Source: Armillaria gallica (lineage: Eukaryota > Basidiomycota > Agaricomycetes > Agaricales > Physalacriaceae). Taken from it: a stretch of 64,000 nt of DNA. This document shows, one piece after another, positions 47,342 to 59,437 of the stretch. The stretch covers positions 1,674,001 to 1,738,000 of the forward strand of contig JBANDB010000005.1 in NCBI GenBank assembly GCA_037576215.1, in the 5' to 3' direction. The first letter of the stretch is position 1. Each line of letters opens with the position of its first letter. Position numbers and translations under genes: made by a program. Below the pieces are notes generated by a model. That model had not been told where the DNA came from. It ran no database searches and saw only the letters and a program-made list of their open reading frames with translations.

Positions 47342-47389
47342 TGAGACACCCAAGTCGCTGGACAAGGAGATGCAAGCAAAGAACTGGCG

Positions 47390-47680
47390 CTATTATATCA
47401 GATGATGAAGATTTCCAAATTTTCGATCTCCCCACTATGAGCCTGAGTGCTATCATGGAATCACCACCTGTTGAACGCATTACTCACAATGATGCCAATA
47501 TATTGACCTCAAGTCTGGGTGCCACAAGACGCAAGTGAAGAACTGGTGTCATTATGTCAGACTATGAAGATTTTGATGACTTTGATCTCCCCACTATGAA
47601 TGCTAGCATGGAGCGACAGCCTGTCAAGCATATTACTCGCAATGATGCCAATACACCAACCTTGAGTCCACGTGCCACCA
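47390..47680 (+). repeat. Tandem duplication of about 145-150 bp
   Basis: Two adjacent units encode ISDDEDFQIFDLPTMSL and MSDYEDFDDFDLPTMNA, followed by PVERITHNDAN and PVKHITRNDAN. At the DNA level both contain GATCTCCCCACTATGA and CAATGATGCCAATA. They are diverged at scattered sites, and a TGA lies between them (47536-47538). Confidence 0.75.
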
Positions 47681-48567
47681 TGGTATCGACAGTTCCTCTC
47701 GTGCCCACGGCCAGTGCATTCCCCACTACTGGCATCGCTAGAATGAGTACGACTATTCCAGCACCCATATCCCTTACTACCAGCATCATTAGCACAATGG
47801 CAGCAGCATCCCTGATCCCAGGACCAGAGGGGAACTTGGTGGTCATGGCGACAGCAGTCTTGTCAACAAGTCAGCCCATGCTCATATCGAGAGAGGTGTT
47901 GTTGCCATTGGGGCTGCAGATAGCAGGGACATCGGGTTTGTCACAGCTTAATAAGCTCTTAGGTCTCAATGAAATGACCCATTTTCAGCCATTCTCAGGA
48001 GACTCCTTGTCGTGGGTTGGACTGGATTTCAATTTCCAGTTGACAGACCCAAACTTCCTGGATCTTGAACTGTCCTGCATGGATTCCTCAGAACAAGATA
48101 TTGATCCCTCACAGCCAGGCTACAATATTCCCATTGTTCCTTCTGATGCAGACCAGTCAGGTCTTGATGCTGAAGATGAGATGACAGATTGGCTCACAAA
48201 GTGGATGCAAGCTCAGTCATTCGCAGCAGTTCCTGAGGAGCAGGATGGAGCACATTCTGATCACAATATTGGGGTGCCTTCAATAATGACTGGAGGTGTT
48301 ACTTTGACCAGTCAGTCTGGCTCAACTGCTTTGGAGGATGCACCTTCAGAGGATCCATTGGGGGATGTGCCGTTGGATGTAGCAGAGGAAGATGTGCCAG
48401 TTATCAACACAGAAGAGGAAACACCTCAAGGCTCATCTGGTGCAAACAAGGAAAATGTCCGACCAACTCAGGGATGTAGACTGCTAGTGGCACAAGACCT
48501 GGGGGGTGACACAGTGGAGGCTGAGATCGTGTTGTGCTCACTTGACTTGGGTGAAGACTATCTGTGA
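47554..48567 (+). CDS. Acidic low-complexity protein, 337 aa (exon of the unknown gene?)
   Basis: This is a long uninterrupted frame starting MSDYEDFDDFDLPTM. It has a Thr/Ala/Ile/Pro-rich region (residues about 45-110), a central stretch QLNKLLGLNEMTHFQPFSGD, and an acidic C-terminal half with TDWLTKWMQAQSF and GANKENVRPTQG. No domain is recognised. The ATG at 47554 lies in the second unit of a tandem duplication, so the true exon may start elsewhere. It is followed within 100 bases by 48571-49125, which looks like the next exon of the same gene. Confidence 0.45.
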   Translation: MSDYEDFDDFDLPTMNASMERQPVKHITRNDANTPTLSPRATMVSTVPLVPTASAFPTTGIARMSTTIPAPISLTTSIISTMAAASLIPGPEGNLVVMATAVLSTSQPMLISREVLLPLGLQIAGTSGLSQLNKLLGLNEMTHFQPFSGDSLSWVGLDFNFQLTDPNFLDLELSCMDSSEQDIDPSQPGYNIPIVPSDADQSGLDAEDEMTDWLTKWMQAQSFAAVPEEQDGAHSDHNIGVPSIMTGGVTLTSQSGSTALEDAPSEDPLGDVPLDVAEEDVPVINTEEETPQGSSGANKENVRPTQGCRLLVAQDLGGDTVEAEIVLCSLDLGEDYL

Positions 48568-48570
48568 TGT

Positions 48571-49125
48571 GTGGACAAGTGGAAAGAATTTGAGATGTGT
48601 ACTACTGTTTCTGAAGTAAGCTATGCATCAATCTTCGTGGATGAGACTGATGAATACAATAGGGTCATTTACCTCCTTCCGAACATCCATCTGCCCTATT
48701 GGCTCTCCTCAAAAAGAAACTTCGGGCAGCACTCCCTGATCTTCCGAAGTCGAACAAAAAGGTTCTCATCAGTGAAACCTTGCATTGGTGGAATTTGGTT
48801 CAGCCAGAGTGGAGACAATCTTTGCCCTTGTCATCCACTGGGCAGCTTCCTATTGCTAACTTCAAAGGTGATCTTGGGAAGCTTCAAAAGAAGGGGAAGA
48901 GTGGTATGGTGCAGATTTTGTACCTCATTTGATGGTGGAGAGCATTGGTGAAGGAGTCAGGTCATGACACTGTCCTCTGGCATGCATTCATTGCAGATGT
49001 CACATCGTGTTTCATTGCCATGCTGGAGGGTAATTACACCCCTGATACATCTGGACCAAAGCACCAAAATGAGAAGGACAAGAGGGTTGATAGTCATACC
49101 AAGTGCATTCGTACTTAGTATAAGA
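48571..49125 (+). pseudogene. Unknown-gene remnant, 3' part (LHWWNLVQPEWRQS)
   Basis: Read mainly in the frame of 48699-48932, the sequence gives KKVLISETLHWWNLVQPEWR and NFKGDLGKLQKKGKSGMVQI, then after a TGA WWRALVKESGH and DVTSCFIAMLEGNY. This order (WW.L.P.WR, GKNG-like turn, WW.A, DV..CL..ML) is known to me from uncharacterised agaricomycete proteins carried near transposons. It probably completes the chain starting at 45721. Gene function unknown. Confidence 0.4.
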
Positions 49126-51937
49126 TTCACTTGTCATTGTTTCTTTTCTTCTATTTCTCATGTTTGTTTTACACTATGAATATATTATCTACATATTGAT
49201 ACCCCCAACCTGAAAAGTGGAATCTGTTTGCAGCTTAAGCTTAAGCATTGAACCATGATTCGGTTTTATTCACTGATTCACACCACTGATCTAATTCATT
49301 TTGTTCATTAATTCATTTTGGTTACTAATTTATTTCACTCAAGAGATTCACTACATTGGACTTCGGCACAAGAACTCAATGAATTGCAAACAAATGATGA
49401 TGATACATGTACTACCAACCCATTCAAAGATTTCAAGACGACTGTGAATGCACATTGAGATAGTCACAATCGAGCACTGATTGTAATTGCTTACCTGTGC
49501 AATGCATGATGAAACACAAGGCTTCTTTGAAGAAGGCTCATCTCTGCTGTCATCGATGCTTGCAGACCTACTCCGCTTGGAACCTAGGTTAGAGGTCATG
49601 GAGTCTGTGTGAATTGAGGTGGCGTGAACAATTTTCAGTGCAACTTCCAGCTGCGACACCAATGAAGAGATAGGAGGTGTAGAAATCTTCACCTGTAATG
49701 ATGGAGGAGAACAAGGACTTGTATTCCCATCGTCAACCAGAACCTTGAGCATAATCTGTGGCTGTGATGCCAATGAAGAAATAGGATGTGTAGACCTGTC
49801 ACCAACCTAGTATGATACAACGGTATTAGTCTAAGAAGCAGATGAAAATATATTTTACAAATGTCATCCTCATTGGTGGGGGCTTCCAATGGTGTTTCTA
49901 TTGATGACTGATCCATTGTGGAATTCCCTCCTGGCCTCTTGACCAGCGTCTTGGGTGTGATGAGTGATGAATCTGCTGAACCTGGCAGAGGTGATGCTGA
50001 TGTGGGTGGGGCTGGGGCTGAGGCTGGTAATGAGCTCGTAGTGGTGACATGGTTGTTGTGAATGTGTAACATGAGATGAGATGAGTGAGGCTCTACAATG
50101 TATTTAAGGTCAGTCCCACACACAGAAAGAGAGAGTTGGACTCACAGTGAGTGCACTGCGCTTCCACGCACAGACTGAGCCCAAATCCTTTGGATCATCT
50201 GGAACACCAAGAGAGCACTGAAAACAATTGTGATAGGCAACAAATAGCCCATGCAAATATGTGTCCAGGGAATATTTTCCATGCTGGAGGACTCTTCAGT
50301 ATGTTGGTATGAAAGGCTGAGCCCATGTTTCTTGTAGAGCCTGGTTGTTCATGATGGTGGAAGTAGAAAGACTTATTGATTGGGCATGGTGACTCCATTT
50401 GTACATGAATAAAATCGAAGCATAAAATTCAAGTTGCATGAATTACCTGGGGACAATAAATGACATAAAATTCAAATAGGTATCTCAATTCTGTGGCTAC
50501 TTGCTAGGATTGTAAGGGGTGATCATAGACCAAAATCTTTTGCACTGCTCAGGACTCCATTTCACTGCCACTCTCCAAGTACATTTGCATTGTTCTCCAC
50601 TACACTGCAGTCCAAATCGATTATTTTCAGTCAAGTAGTAAGGAACCTTGATGCCCACCAGTGGGCAGGATCTGAAAACCCGTTTAATTACTTGAGATGA
50701 ACCATTGGACATGAGACACACCTAGTACTTTCAGAACCTTGAACAACACTGTCTTGCGCTGACAATGGTACTTTTGCTGAGCCAGCACTGCATATATTAT
50801 AAGCAAAAATGAAATAAAATGTTATCTGAGGCCAGTACCAACCTGATGCCTGAGCTTGTTTCAGATAATGGTGAGGACATGGATGCAGATATGCAATAAG
50901 GGTCGAATGTGTGAGCAGGAGTAGAAAGGAATGGATGGAAAAGGGAGCGATTGCAGAACCAGGTGGGCTTTTACAATGAATAAATTTTGAGGTATGTATC
51001 AGAAGTGCCTGAAGATGAATAACAATGAATAAATTCATTTGTGATGAATAAGTGGCCCGAAGATGAATAAGTACATATGATCTTCAATTCATCGATAGTA
51101 CTAACAGAAACCCAGATGACGACAAAGAATGTCCCAGTTCGCAGTGGTTCCAGTGTCCTGAAAATGATATGTGGGCTGTGAGCATGTAAGAAAGCACATA
51201 TCAACAAATGACTGCCAAGCAAGGTCAAAGCAAGATGGAGCAGGGAGGCGAAGCAGGGGGAGGGAACACACAGAAAAACATATGTAAGGAAAATGGGAGT
51301 GCAGCTTTGAAGGTACAGGAGGTACAGCCACAGAGGTACAAACTGATCACAGGAATCCAGAGAGAATCAGTGGGAGAATATTGATCCCAATAGAAAATGA
51401 AGGCATCAATATTGATCCTGATATAAGAAAGGAACAGTGTATTTATAGCCCAAGAGTCAGGAGGTGGGCTAAGGCACAAAGTGATGTGATGGTAGAACAA
51501 AAATGGAGATGGTCAACACCATGTGACACCAATAATGTGGCAGGCAAGGGACGGCAGAAGGCAAAATTCATGTAATGGAACCCAGGTAACATTGAGGGCT
51601 GAGGACAACAGCCAATTATTAATAAGAAGCAAACCTCTCATGCTCAGCATTTTATTAATAATTTGAGCCTTAGGCACTGAAGCCTAAGCATGAGATTGAG
51701 ATGCAGGAGACATCTGTTGGGATTGACTCGTCGTCAGAAGAATCCAGCCCCTCGAGCCCCGCCTCTGTGATGCTACTGTGATGGTAAGTCAGCAGTAATG
51801 GCACACGAGAGGGTAGACGAAGTTGGACCAGTAAAGACCAGTTGGAAGAACGTTGATTAGAGTAGTCTGGCCTATGTAGTACAGTTTTTATGGTCTTATA
51901 TACTAGTAGAAATAAATGAACCTGAGTAATTGAAGGG
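49126..51937. other. Gene-poor stretch with low-confidence minus-strand frames
   Basis: Minus frames 49773-49351 (SNLGSKRSRSASIDDSRDEP, basic, perhaps nuclear), 50123-49689, 50721-50497 (Cys-rich, QCSGEQCKCTW) and 51993-51670 show no known family. TTCAT-type motif clusters lie at 49255-49350 and 50970-51085. They may be exons of one decayed gene. Confidence 0.3.
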
Positions 51938-51945
51938 GGAGGTGC

Positions 51946-53511
51946 TGATGAGCCTCCAGGCTCTGTACACTCAGAATTCGCAGATTTATCCATTCATCAC
52001 CCAATACCTTCAAAACGATGCCATTATAATCCCCACATACTCCATAACATTGCCAACACTCGATAATACCATGGAGTTTCGCAGTATATGCCACAAACAT
52101 TCAGATACAGTCCTAAAACCATGACATCCACTCCTCACACACTCTGTTATCCTTCCCAGCTCACCTTGCATCACAATTACTGTATCCCATCATGGCAAGG
52201 CACCTTTGATTGACAATCATCCTAAAATGGGGTTGCTACATCACTCAGAAGCATCTGGTTGATGTGCTCATCAATCATTTAATGAAATGACATGATTGAC
52301 ACAAGTACCCTCCCAGCTATGATAATTACAGCTATGGCAACTATAGACCACATTTACTAAGGCTGTTACAGTGCCAAGACTTCGAATTATCATTGCCTCA
52401 CACATACACCTCAGCACAGCAACTGCAGCTCAATAATCCACAGCTACACAGCACCTCATGATCCTCCCATCACTCAATAAAACCACATGGTTCGCATCCA
52501 TACACAGCAATGTCGAGGACTTGCTGTTACTTTAGAACCACAGATACCATATTTTTACTATGGCTATTACAAAAGCCAAGGACTTACAGCCTTACTAAGG
52601 CTCTGAAGAATATTCTATTTATAAAATTGTACTTGTAGTATAAAAACTAGGTAGATACCGCATTTTTAGAGCTAGTTCTTACCCAGTTGATGAGGCTACA
52701 GCATTACCAGTCAGCTACGGTTACTCCAAGTTATTCCCCATTGCTTGCTTTACTCTTTAAACGTTGTTGGTTGCACCAATACACGAAATCTTGCATCAAT
52801 AACTTGCTTTTGTCTTTTAATGCCACAACATTGCTTCACTTTCACCACATAGGATTGTTTCATCACTTTCACCTTCTACATTGCCATCATTTTCATCACC
52901 CAGTTCAGCTCCATAGGATCACCCTTGTCTTTATCATTGTTTGGAGTTGCTGTGCATCTATTGCCGCAACACCCCACTCAGCACCTCAGTTACCATGATT
53001 TCTACCTATTTCTCACAGTCTCCCTATGTTTATTGCTATTGTTTCGACTCATAATATTAGGTACACCCCCAAGCCATGTTAACTAGGCTATTTCAACGTC
53101 TTCTAGTGCATTGCCACGATTTCTAGCCCTCCCCCACGATTATTAGAGCCTCGCAATGGTTTCTAGTCCCTCCTCACATTTTCCAGTCCTTCCCCACAAT
53201 TTCTAGTACATTGCTACAATTACTAGCTCATCGCTACAATTTCTATCACATTGCTATGTCTTCTATTCCCTCCCCATGTTTTCTAGACCGTTGCTATGAT
53301 TTCTAGACCCATTTTCGTGGTCTCTAGACCATTTTCGCAGTTTCTATTGCAGTTTCTTGGTATTCAAGTCATACCAGATTCTGTCCCATCTCGTTTATCA
53401 AGATCCTTCCTGGCTTACAGCCAACATCTATTAGTACTCCTTGACCAAGAGTACTACTTCGCTGACTGAAAAGTCACAGTGTATCTTGCGTTATTGAGGA
53501 ATTGACTGCAT
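51946..53511 (+). repeat. LTR-like repeat, copy 1 (about 1.57 kb)
   Basis: It matches the sequence from 62474 onward in the same direction. Both begin TGATGAGCCTCCAGGCTCTG, share CATGGCAAGGCACCTTTGAT and a CTATTTATAAA box followed by TTGTACTTGTAGTATAAAAA, and end with related TACTACTTC..AGACT/TGACT segments. The unit starts with TG, and CA occurs at 53509-53510. TGGAGGTGCACC follows at once and could be a tRNA primer site. However, GGAGGTGC also stands directly before the unit (51938-51945) and at 53512-53519, which would be an 8-bp target duplication of a solo element. I cannot choose between these readings. Confidence 0.65.
53090..53345 (+). repeat. Minisatellite of TTTCTAG/CATTGC words
   Basis: About ten diverged units of roughly 25-28 bases recur (pattern CATTGCTACRATTTCTAG followed by a pyrimidine-rich CCTCCCCA segment). 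It lies inside repeat copy 1. Copy 2 has only scattered similarity at the corresponding place, so it probably expanded after the copies separated. Confidence 0.65.
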
Positions 53512-54827
53512 GGAGGTGCACCAAACCACTCACACACACATTGCCTTGATTGCTGTGTTGCTATGTTAATTGCCTAAGCTCTCTCTGAGTTTTGGGTGTT
53601 GCCATTGCCACAGAAGTCTAGGCTCATCAATGCAGCTAAAATCCAGCACATAGGGTAGGGGAGGAGGGTCCAAGCCTTAAACATGAAAGTGACATGCACT
53701 TTGCATGTCCTATTTTAGCCTATATCAAGGGGGTACTGGAATGTTGGCCCAGCACACCAGGTAGGTAGGTAGGTTGGGCCAGCAGGCCTGAAAAAAAACA
53801 GTTGATCTCCCTTATTGGGGCCTAAAAATGACTTTTTGGGGGATGTCACAGATAAATTTCAATATAATACATACCATGGTGCATGCTATTTACCTCTGAG
53901 AGTATGATAACTAGCTTTATAGACATCTTCACTGGCACTCTTTGGCATCAATGCTTACTGCATCATGATGATGTCAAATACCTTAATGCACCAATTTTGC
54001 AATATACGTCTGATAAGATACAGACTGTGTGCAAAAACATCAAGATATTTATTATACAGGTACTTTTGTGCAAAAAATGAGCCAAAATGGGTCAGAATAA
54101 GCCTAAATTAAATTAAAATTACACAGAATGACATCATACAGGTCACATGGAGGTAGGTAGGTCCAGCACTGATGCACAAAAATATTTAATTGACCCTATA
54201 TATATATATATATATATTTTCATATTTGAACCCCCTTGGGCTATATAGCACTGTAGGACTTACTAAGTGGTTCAAATTATTATTATTTCAATGCCTTCAT
54301 ATGAATACAGTTCATTCATGTCAAAATATTCATATTGGGTGTGTTCCTTGCCAAAGTGTAGTGGGGTAGCCAACTGGCAACTCTTGGCAACCGACCGGCA
54401 GATACCAGCATCTGACCGGTAACTAAGATTAGGTTACTAAGCTGCCCTAATATGTATATATTACTATCATATATGGCAGGTGAGGGGGGGAGGGAGGGTT
54501 TAGCTCATCCTTAAATGTGAAAATATATGTCATATGTGTTTTTTGAAGCCTGCCTCTCCCTTGGAGTAATCAATAGAGAATTGGAATAAGTAATAGAAAT
54601 GTGGTAAGATAAAATGAGCAATAGAGTAGAGATAAATGATTAGATAGAGAGAGAGAGAACACACAGGAGTACTGGCACAAAGAGCCAGCATGAATCTCCT
54701 ACAGCCTCCCAGGCCTAGCAGAGCTGATGATCAGACAGCTGGCCTGGCATTAGGCTTTACCCTGACCATCCAGTCTTTTGTATAAGAAGTGTTGAGTTTG
54801 GAAGAGGCTTAGATTGAAAAAGGTATA
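53512..54827. other. Non-coding AT-rich stretch with simple repeats
   Basis: No gene is seen. GGTAGGTAGGTAGG tetramer runs occur at about 53760 and 54155, and a TA dinucleotide run at 54197-54217. A diverged pair of segments, AGGGTCCAAGCCTTAAACAT near 53670 and GGGTTTAGCTCATCCTTAAA near 54497, may be copies of one short element. Confidence 0.45.
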
Positions 54828-54945
54828 TTGTAACATCTAGATATAAGCAAAGGGTGGATATGATTGATGATTTGATTCACGTGAGCAGAAAAAGTGATTA
54901 GGCCTATAAAATGGATCTCTCTGAGAATAAGCATGAAAATCAGGA
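54828..54945 (+). pseudogene. Heavily mutated relic of the 333-aa membrane gene 3' end
   Basis: The sequence aligns with 14915-15010 of the intact gene: AGATATAAGCRAAGGRTGGA is shared (R marks G-to-A or A-to-G differences), then GATGATTTGATTC against GACGATTTGATCC. Most differences are transitions, many at former CpG sites (CG to CA or TG), and the TGG codon in the relic reads TAG. It lies 39 kb from the intact gene within transposon-rich DNA. Confidence 0.75.
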
Positions 54946-55596
54946 GGTGCCTGCAGAATTCAAGTCCCAGGCCTAGTGGTATGCTAGTCTAGATATCTAG
55001 TATGTTAAATTGATGTGTTTTGAAAATTGATTGACATGTAAGCAGGAGGACAAAGCAAAAAGTATGCAACAAAATCCAAAGGGGTGGCATCCTCAAGGAA
55101 TCACAGACAAACACAGCCACAAGAAAAAGCTCAGGTTGCAAAGACTGAACCCTTTATTATTAGGACTTGGAAAGTTGTATCAATTTTTTTTTTTTTTTTG
55201 TGGAACAGTGACCCTCCAAAGGAGAGACTCGCAGAGCAAGAGCCGACATAGTCGTCCCTTGCCTGCACCATTGGTTTCACAAGGCTAGCTTGCTTGTGTT
55301 AGTATCATCCCAGGGAAATGTGTTATGCATGTCGTGTGGGACTCAGTACAGCTATTTCCTTCCATCTCTTTCTTCCTTCACACTACTTACCTTCTCTTAT
55401 CATAGCCCTATACCCACTAAAACCCTGGCTGCTCCTGCCCAATTGCTAGGGAGCTGTTCTTCAGCTCTCAGGACTCCTTTCCATGTGCTCTTTACAATGC
55501 TTTGTTTGAGAGCCTTTTTTTTGAACCTTTTGTTTGTCATTAGGCAGTCCAATTCGAGCCTGTTGTTTATTGCCCTTAGCCAGGTGCGTTCCACTG

Positions 55597-56835
55597 TCAC
55601 TGCTGAGAAGGGGGTGTTCTGATGTCCACCACTTGTTTAACTCTCAGGATCCATATCGTCTGGATTGATGTCATCATCACTATCTGATAGAATCTTTCTT
55701 TCACAACATCTCGCATCATGTTGTCTGACTTGAAGACTGGCAAGCCACTTGCAAGGAGAAGCCCTAGCATTGGTGCTCTCCACTCAATGTCTCGCTTCCC
55801 TAGTAGAGTCTTCGTCCTGGTCCATATTTCCTTCTGTCTGGGACTCAGACATTCTGTTAGTATATGGCTCAGCGAGTCAACCTCACCTCTGCAGTGTGTG
55901 CAGTATGCTTGTTCTTGGAGCTCTGGTTTATAATTTGGCCTGAGCCAGTTCGTCCCAACCATGTATGCATCATGTGCCATCATCCACAATGTGTATCTTA
56001 CATTTCATGCAATGTCTTTGTGCTTCAGTGAGCTCCAGAATCTTGCATCCATTGGCCTTTCTTCAAAGGCATCTTCTGCCACAGCTTTGGCATAATCAAC
56101 ATGTTCTGCTGTACATTGTCATCATTGGAATTTCCTCATCTTTTTAATTCTTATTGCTCTGTAGGCTAATTTTTGAGACATACTCTGTAGGCGGGCTCCT
56201 GTTAACACCAATTTTGGGTTTATCTCTGGCCTGAATTCATGGTCGCTTTGTTGCTTTGCTCCTTCGTTTGCAAGTTTGTCAGCTCTTTCATTTCCAGGGT
56301 GCCCACTGTGGCCTTTTACCCATTGGAACCATGTATTTCCCGCTCTTTCTCTAAGTGCTGCCACTGTGTCCCAGATTAATGGTGCATTTGGGATTCCTAT
56401 GTAACCTTCATCTTCCTGATGCTGTCTTGATTTAGCTAGTATGTTGATCACATACTTTGAATCTGTGTCATCTATTAGGTCGTACATCTTCGGGGCTTTT
56501 CCTACTAGTGTTCTTGTCACTAGAAGTTTGCCCACCTGGTTCATCTGCTGGAGGTTATTCGGTACTTTCAGGGCTATATCGAGGCCTTCATGCTCATAAA
56601 TTGTCATCCCAGCTCCTGCTGGGGCTAGCTCACTTCCGTTCTTATAACATGATCCATCTGTTGCTGCTTGTATGATTGTTGATGCAGCAGAGTGATTCCT
56701 TTTGTCGAGTGTTTCGTTGCATATGTTGCCTTCAGTGAATATTCTAAAGACATTTGCTAGGGAGCCTGATGTTGTCAGTGTCTTGTCAAACTTCTGCTGT
56801 TCCTCACCAACCCTCTTCAGTTGTCTCCTCCTCAA
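55597..56835 (-). pseudogene. LINE ORF2 3' part: RNase H domain and CCHC-like cluster
   Basis: The frame starting at 56835 gives the RNase H1 core: AATDGSCYKNGSE with the first catalytic Asp, NQVGKLLVTR, DDTDSKYVINIL with the Asp-Ser-Lys, and WVKGHSGHPGNERADKLANE with the final Asp. In related elements the second position is usually NQ.GE, so the catalytic Glu appears replaced by Lys (GAG to AAG). After two stops near 56122 the same frame resumes with LWMMAHDAYMVGTNWLRPNY and the zinc-binding CTHCRGEVDSLSHILTEC. A frameshift near 56840 separates it from the RT part. Confidence 0.8.
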
Positions 56836-56941
56836 AGTCTTGCGGTTGGAGCTGCCTTGGGTCCCATCTTGGAGGGAGCATGTCTAGTAGTTTGTTTGCC
56901 CTTTTTATGCATTTATGGGGTGTCTCACAGCCAATGTTTTC

Positions 56942-59413
56942 TTAGAAAGCATCACAGATGTAGCATTCACAGTCATCTGACCCCTCATGGTTAGGGTCCT
57001 CCAGGAATTCGGCAACATCTTGAGCATCTCTGGTTGTTCTGACTTTATGCTTATTTTGTAAGCATTTGCTAGCCTTTGCATGGTTGAGTTTTCTTATTTT
57101 GGGGTCTGCATTCCTGTGGTACCATATTGGGCATGTTCTGATGATGTCTCTTGAGAATGCTAATCCTTCGGGGCAAACTCCAAGGGATTCAGCCATCATC
57201 CAGAGGTCTTGGAGTGTTTTTGGCAGAGGTTTTCCCTGCTTAAGGTGTGTTGCGGTGCTTGGTTGCCAGGACTGGAGGAACAGGTTTATCCTTAGGTTCT
57301 CATTCATGTTCTTGTCCTTTGCCAGTGTCGCCCTTGCAAAAATGTCATCTGCAAAGAGGGCCCATAGGGGTCTGTCATCTGATAGATTCAGGTATGCCTT
57401 GATTTCCATGACCTTGATGGCTTGGTTACATGCCTCGATATCCAAGGTGTCTTGCCTTCCTTCACACATGGGGGCTAAAAGGGTGTCAAAATTCACTGGG
57501 GATTGTGTTTTATCCCCCCACATGAATCAATGTATTCGTTTAGTTATTTGTTTCTCTATTTCTTTGGGCATGCCCTGAACTGCTGTTAGGTATTGGGTCA
57601 TTGCACCTATCACTATGCAGACTATTAGTCACTGTCCTTGTATTGTGGGATTGCTTCATTCCCAGGATTCTAGAGTGGAGTCAATTTTCTCTAGTCTGTT
57701 AGACCATATGGCACAATCATTGATATTATTGCCAAACCATGCGCCAAGTATTCAGATTGCCTCTGTTTCTTTGACTAGATGTACTGTTCCTGGTATTTCC
57801 CTCTGTTCTGGGCTGATTTTTCTTTCTTCTAGGACTTGTTTTCAGTACACTTCCCTCCCTATGGGTAACATTTGAGTCTTTGGTATGTTGAAGTGTGCTG
57901 GGCTTGCTATGTACCAATCATGTAAGATATCTTCAAGTACCTCGAAGCTATCTTCTGCTGATAGAAATGTTATTGTGTCATCAGCAAAGAGGTTTGTGAT
58001 CAGTCGCTCAGCTTTACCTGGTATTTTTATACCTTTCAGGCTTGATTTCCACAGGGAGTTTGCGAGTGGTTCTATTGTGATGTCAAAAAGGAGACAAGAC
58101 AGTGGATCCCCTTGTCGCACCTCTCTGTGGACTTGGAATGAGGTGCTCAGGCATCCATTCACCATGACTTGAGTTGTTGCATCCTTGTATAGGCTCTTCA
58201 CCATGTTGATGAAATGCTCAGGTAGGCTATATGCTTTAAGGGTCTCCCAAAAGTAATCATGGGATATTTTATTGTATGCTTTTTCTTGGTCTAGTGCTAC
58301 AATGACCCCATCTACCTCTGCAGCTTTGGCATATGCTATTACCATGCATATTAGTCTGGTTTGGTCAACTATCTGCCTTCCAGGGATGAACCCTGCTTGA
58401 TCTTTATAGATCAGTGTTTGTGCTGCTTCTGCGAGCTTGATCGCCAGTGCCTTGGTGAAAATTTTGTAGTCTGTATTGAGCAGTGTGATTGGTTGGTAGT
58501 TTGATATCTTTTCCCTGGCATCTTTTTTATATATTAAACACATCCATCCTTCTGTGAAAAATGTTGAGGGGTCTACACCATATAGCTGTATGTCGATGAA
58601 GGCCAGGGTGAGAAGGTTTACAATGTCAAAAGCTGGGTCCCCATTTTTTGTGTGGATTTTGTACCAAGCATTGATTGTTTTATATAGTTTGTATAGTGCT
58701 CCATTTAGTCCAGAGGCTGTTCTGTCCTTAGAAAGTTTGAGTGCTATCTCTACTTTCTCTCTGGTTAGCATTTCTTTTAGCTTCTCTATCATTTCTGGTA
58801 TTGGTGCCACAGTTACATTTGATAGAAGGTCTTTTATTATCACATCTCATGTGTCAAGGTATGTGTTCATATTTTGGTCTTGCAGCTCATCATGGTAGTT
58901 ACTTGCCATCTCTGCTATGTTTGGTGATGATTTCTTGTATAACCGCTAGCCATTTTCCTCCATTGTTGGAATTTTGAGAGCATATATTGTGTCTCTCAGT
59001 TTCTCGATCTCGTTGGATCTAGTCCAATATTTTGTTAAGGTCTCTCCCTCTAACCTGTTCTTGGCTGCAGCCATTTTACAATTGCGAGTATGTTTCTCTT
59101 CTGCCAAGGTCCTTATCTTCTTTCTGATTCAAGTAGTTTCATTTTTCATTTCCTCTTGGCTCACTGATGGGTTGTTCATCACATCAGCCAGTTGGTGTTT
59201 TAGCTTGTGCTCTTTTTCATTTTGCCTTGATTTAATTATTGTCTCTTGTTCCCATGCAAAGGCCAGTATTTCCTTTGTGAATTCATGTAGGATCTTTTGG
59301 GCATTAAATTCTTCTGTGCATAATGATCCTTTTGCTTGTATGGTTTTTTCTTCAGCTGCCATTCCTTTTTCCTGTATGACATCTTTCAGCAATTTGTCAT
59401 TTAAAATTGCCAT
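56942..59413 (-). pseudogene. LINE ORF2 middle part: reverse transcriptase
   Basis: All segments share one frame: a coiled helix-rich linker (59413-59129), then DVIIKDLLSNV and ALKLSKDRTASGLNGALYKL. The RT blocks follow: WMCLIYKKDAREKISNYQPI, TKALAIKLAEAAQTLI, DQAGFIPGRQIVDQTRL, VIVALDQEKAYNKISHDYFW, VREVRQGDPLSCLLFDI-like HREVRQGDPLSCLLFD, and the catalytic FADD (codons at 57977-57988 on the plus strand). The thumb-like region continues to 56942. Stops interrupt at 59129, near 58954, near 58846, near 57842 and at several sites to 57526. Catalytic Asp residues are retained. Confidence 0.85.
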
Positions 59414-59437
59414 GTCTAAGGACCACCAACCTGACCC

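Noticed and set aside
54197..54217. Telomeric or centromeric repeat
   Set aside because: It is a plain TA dinucleotide run with no array around it.
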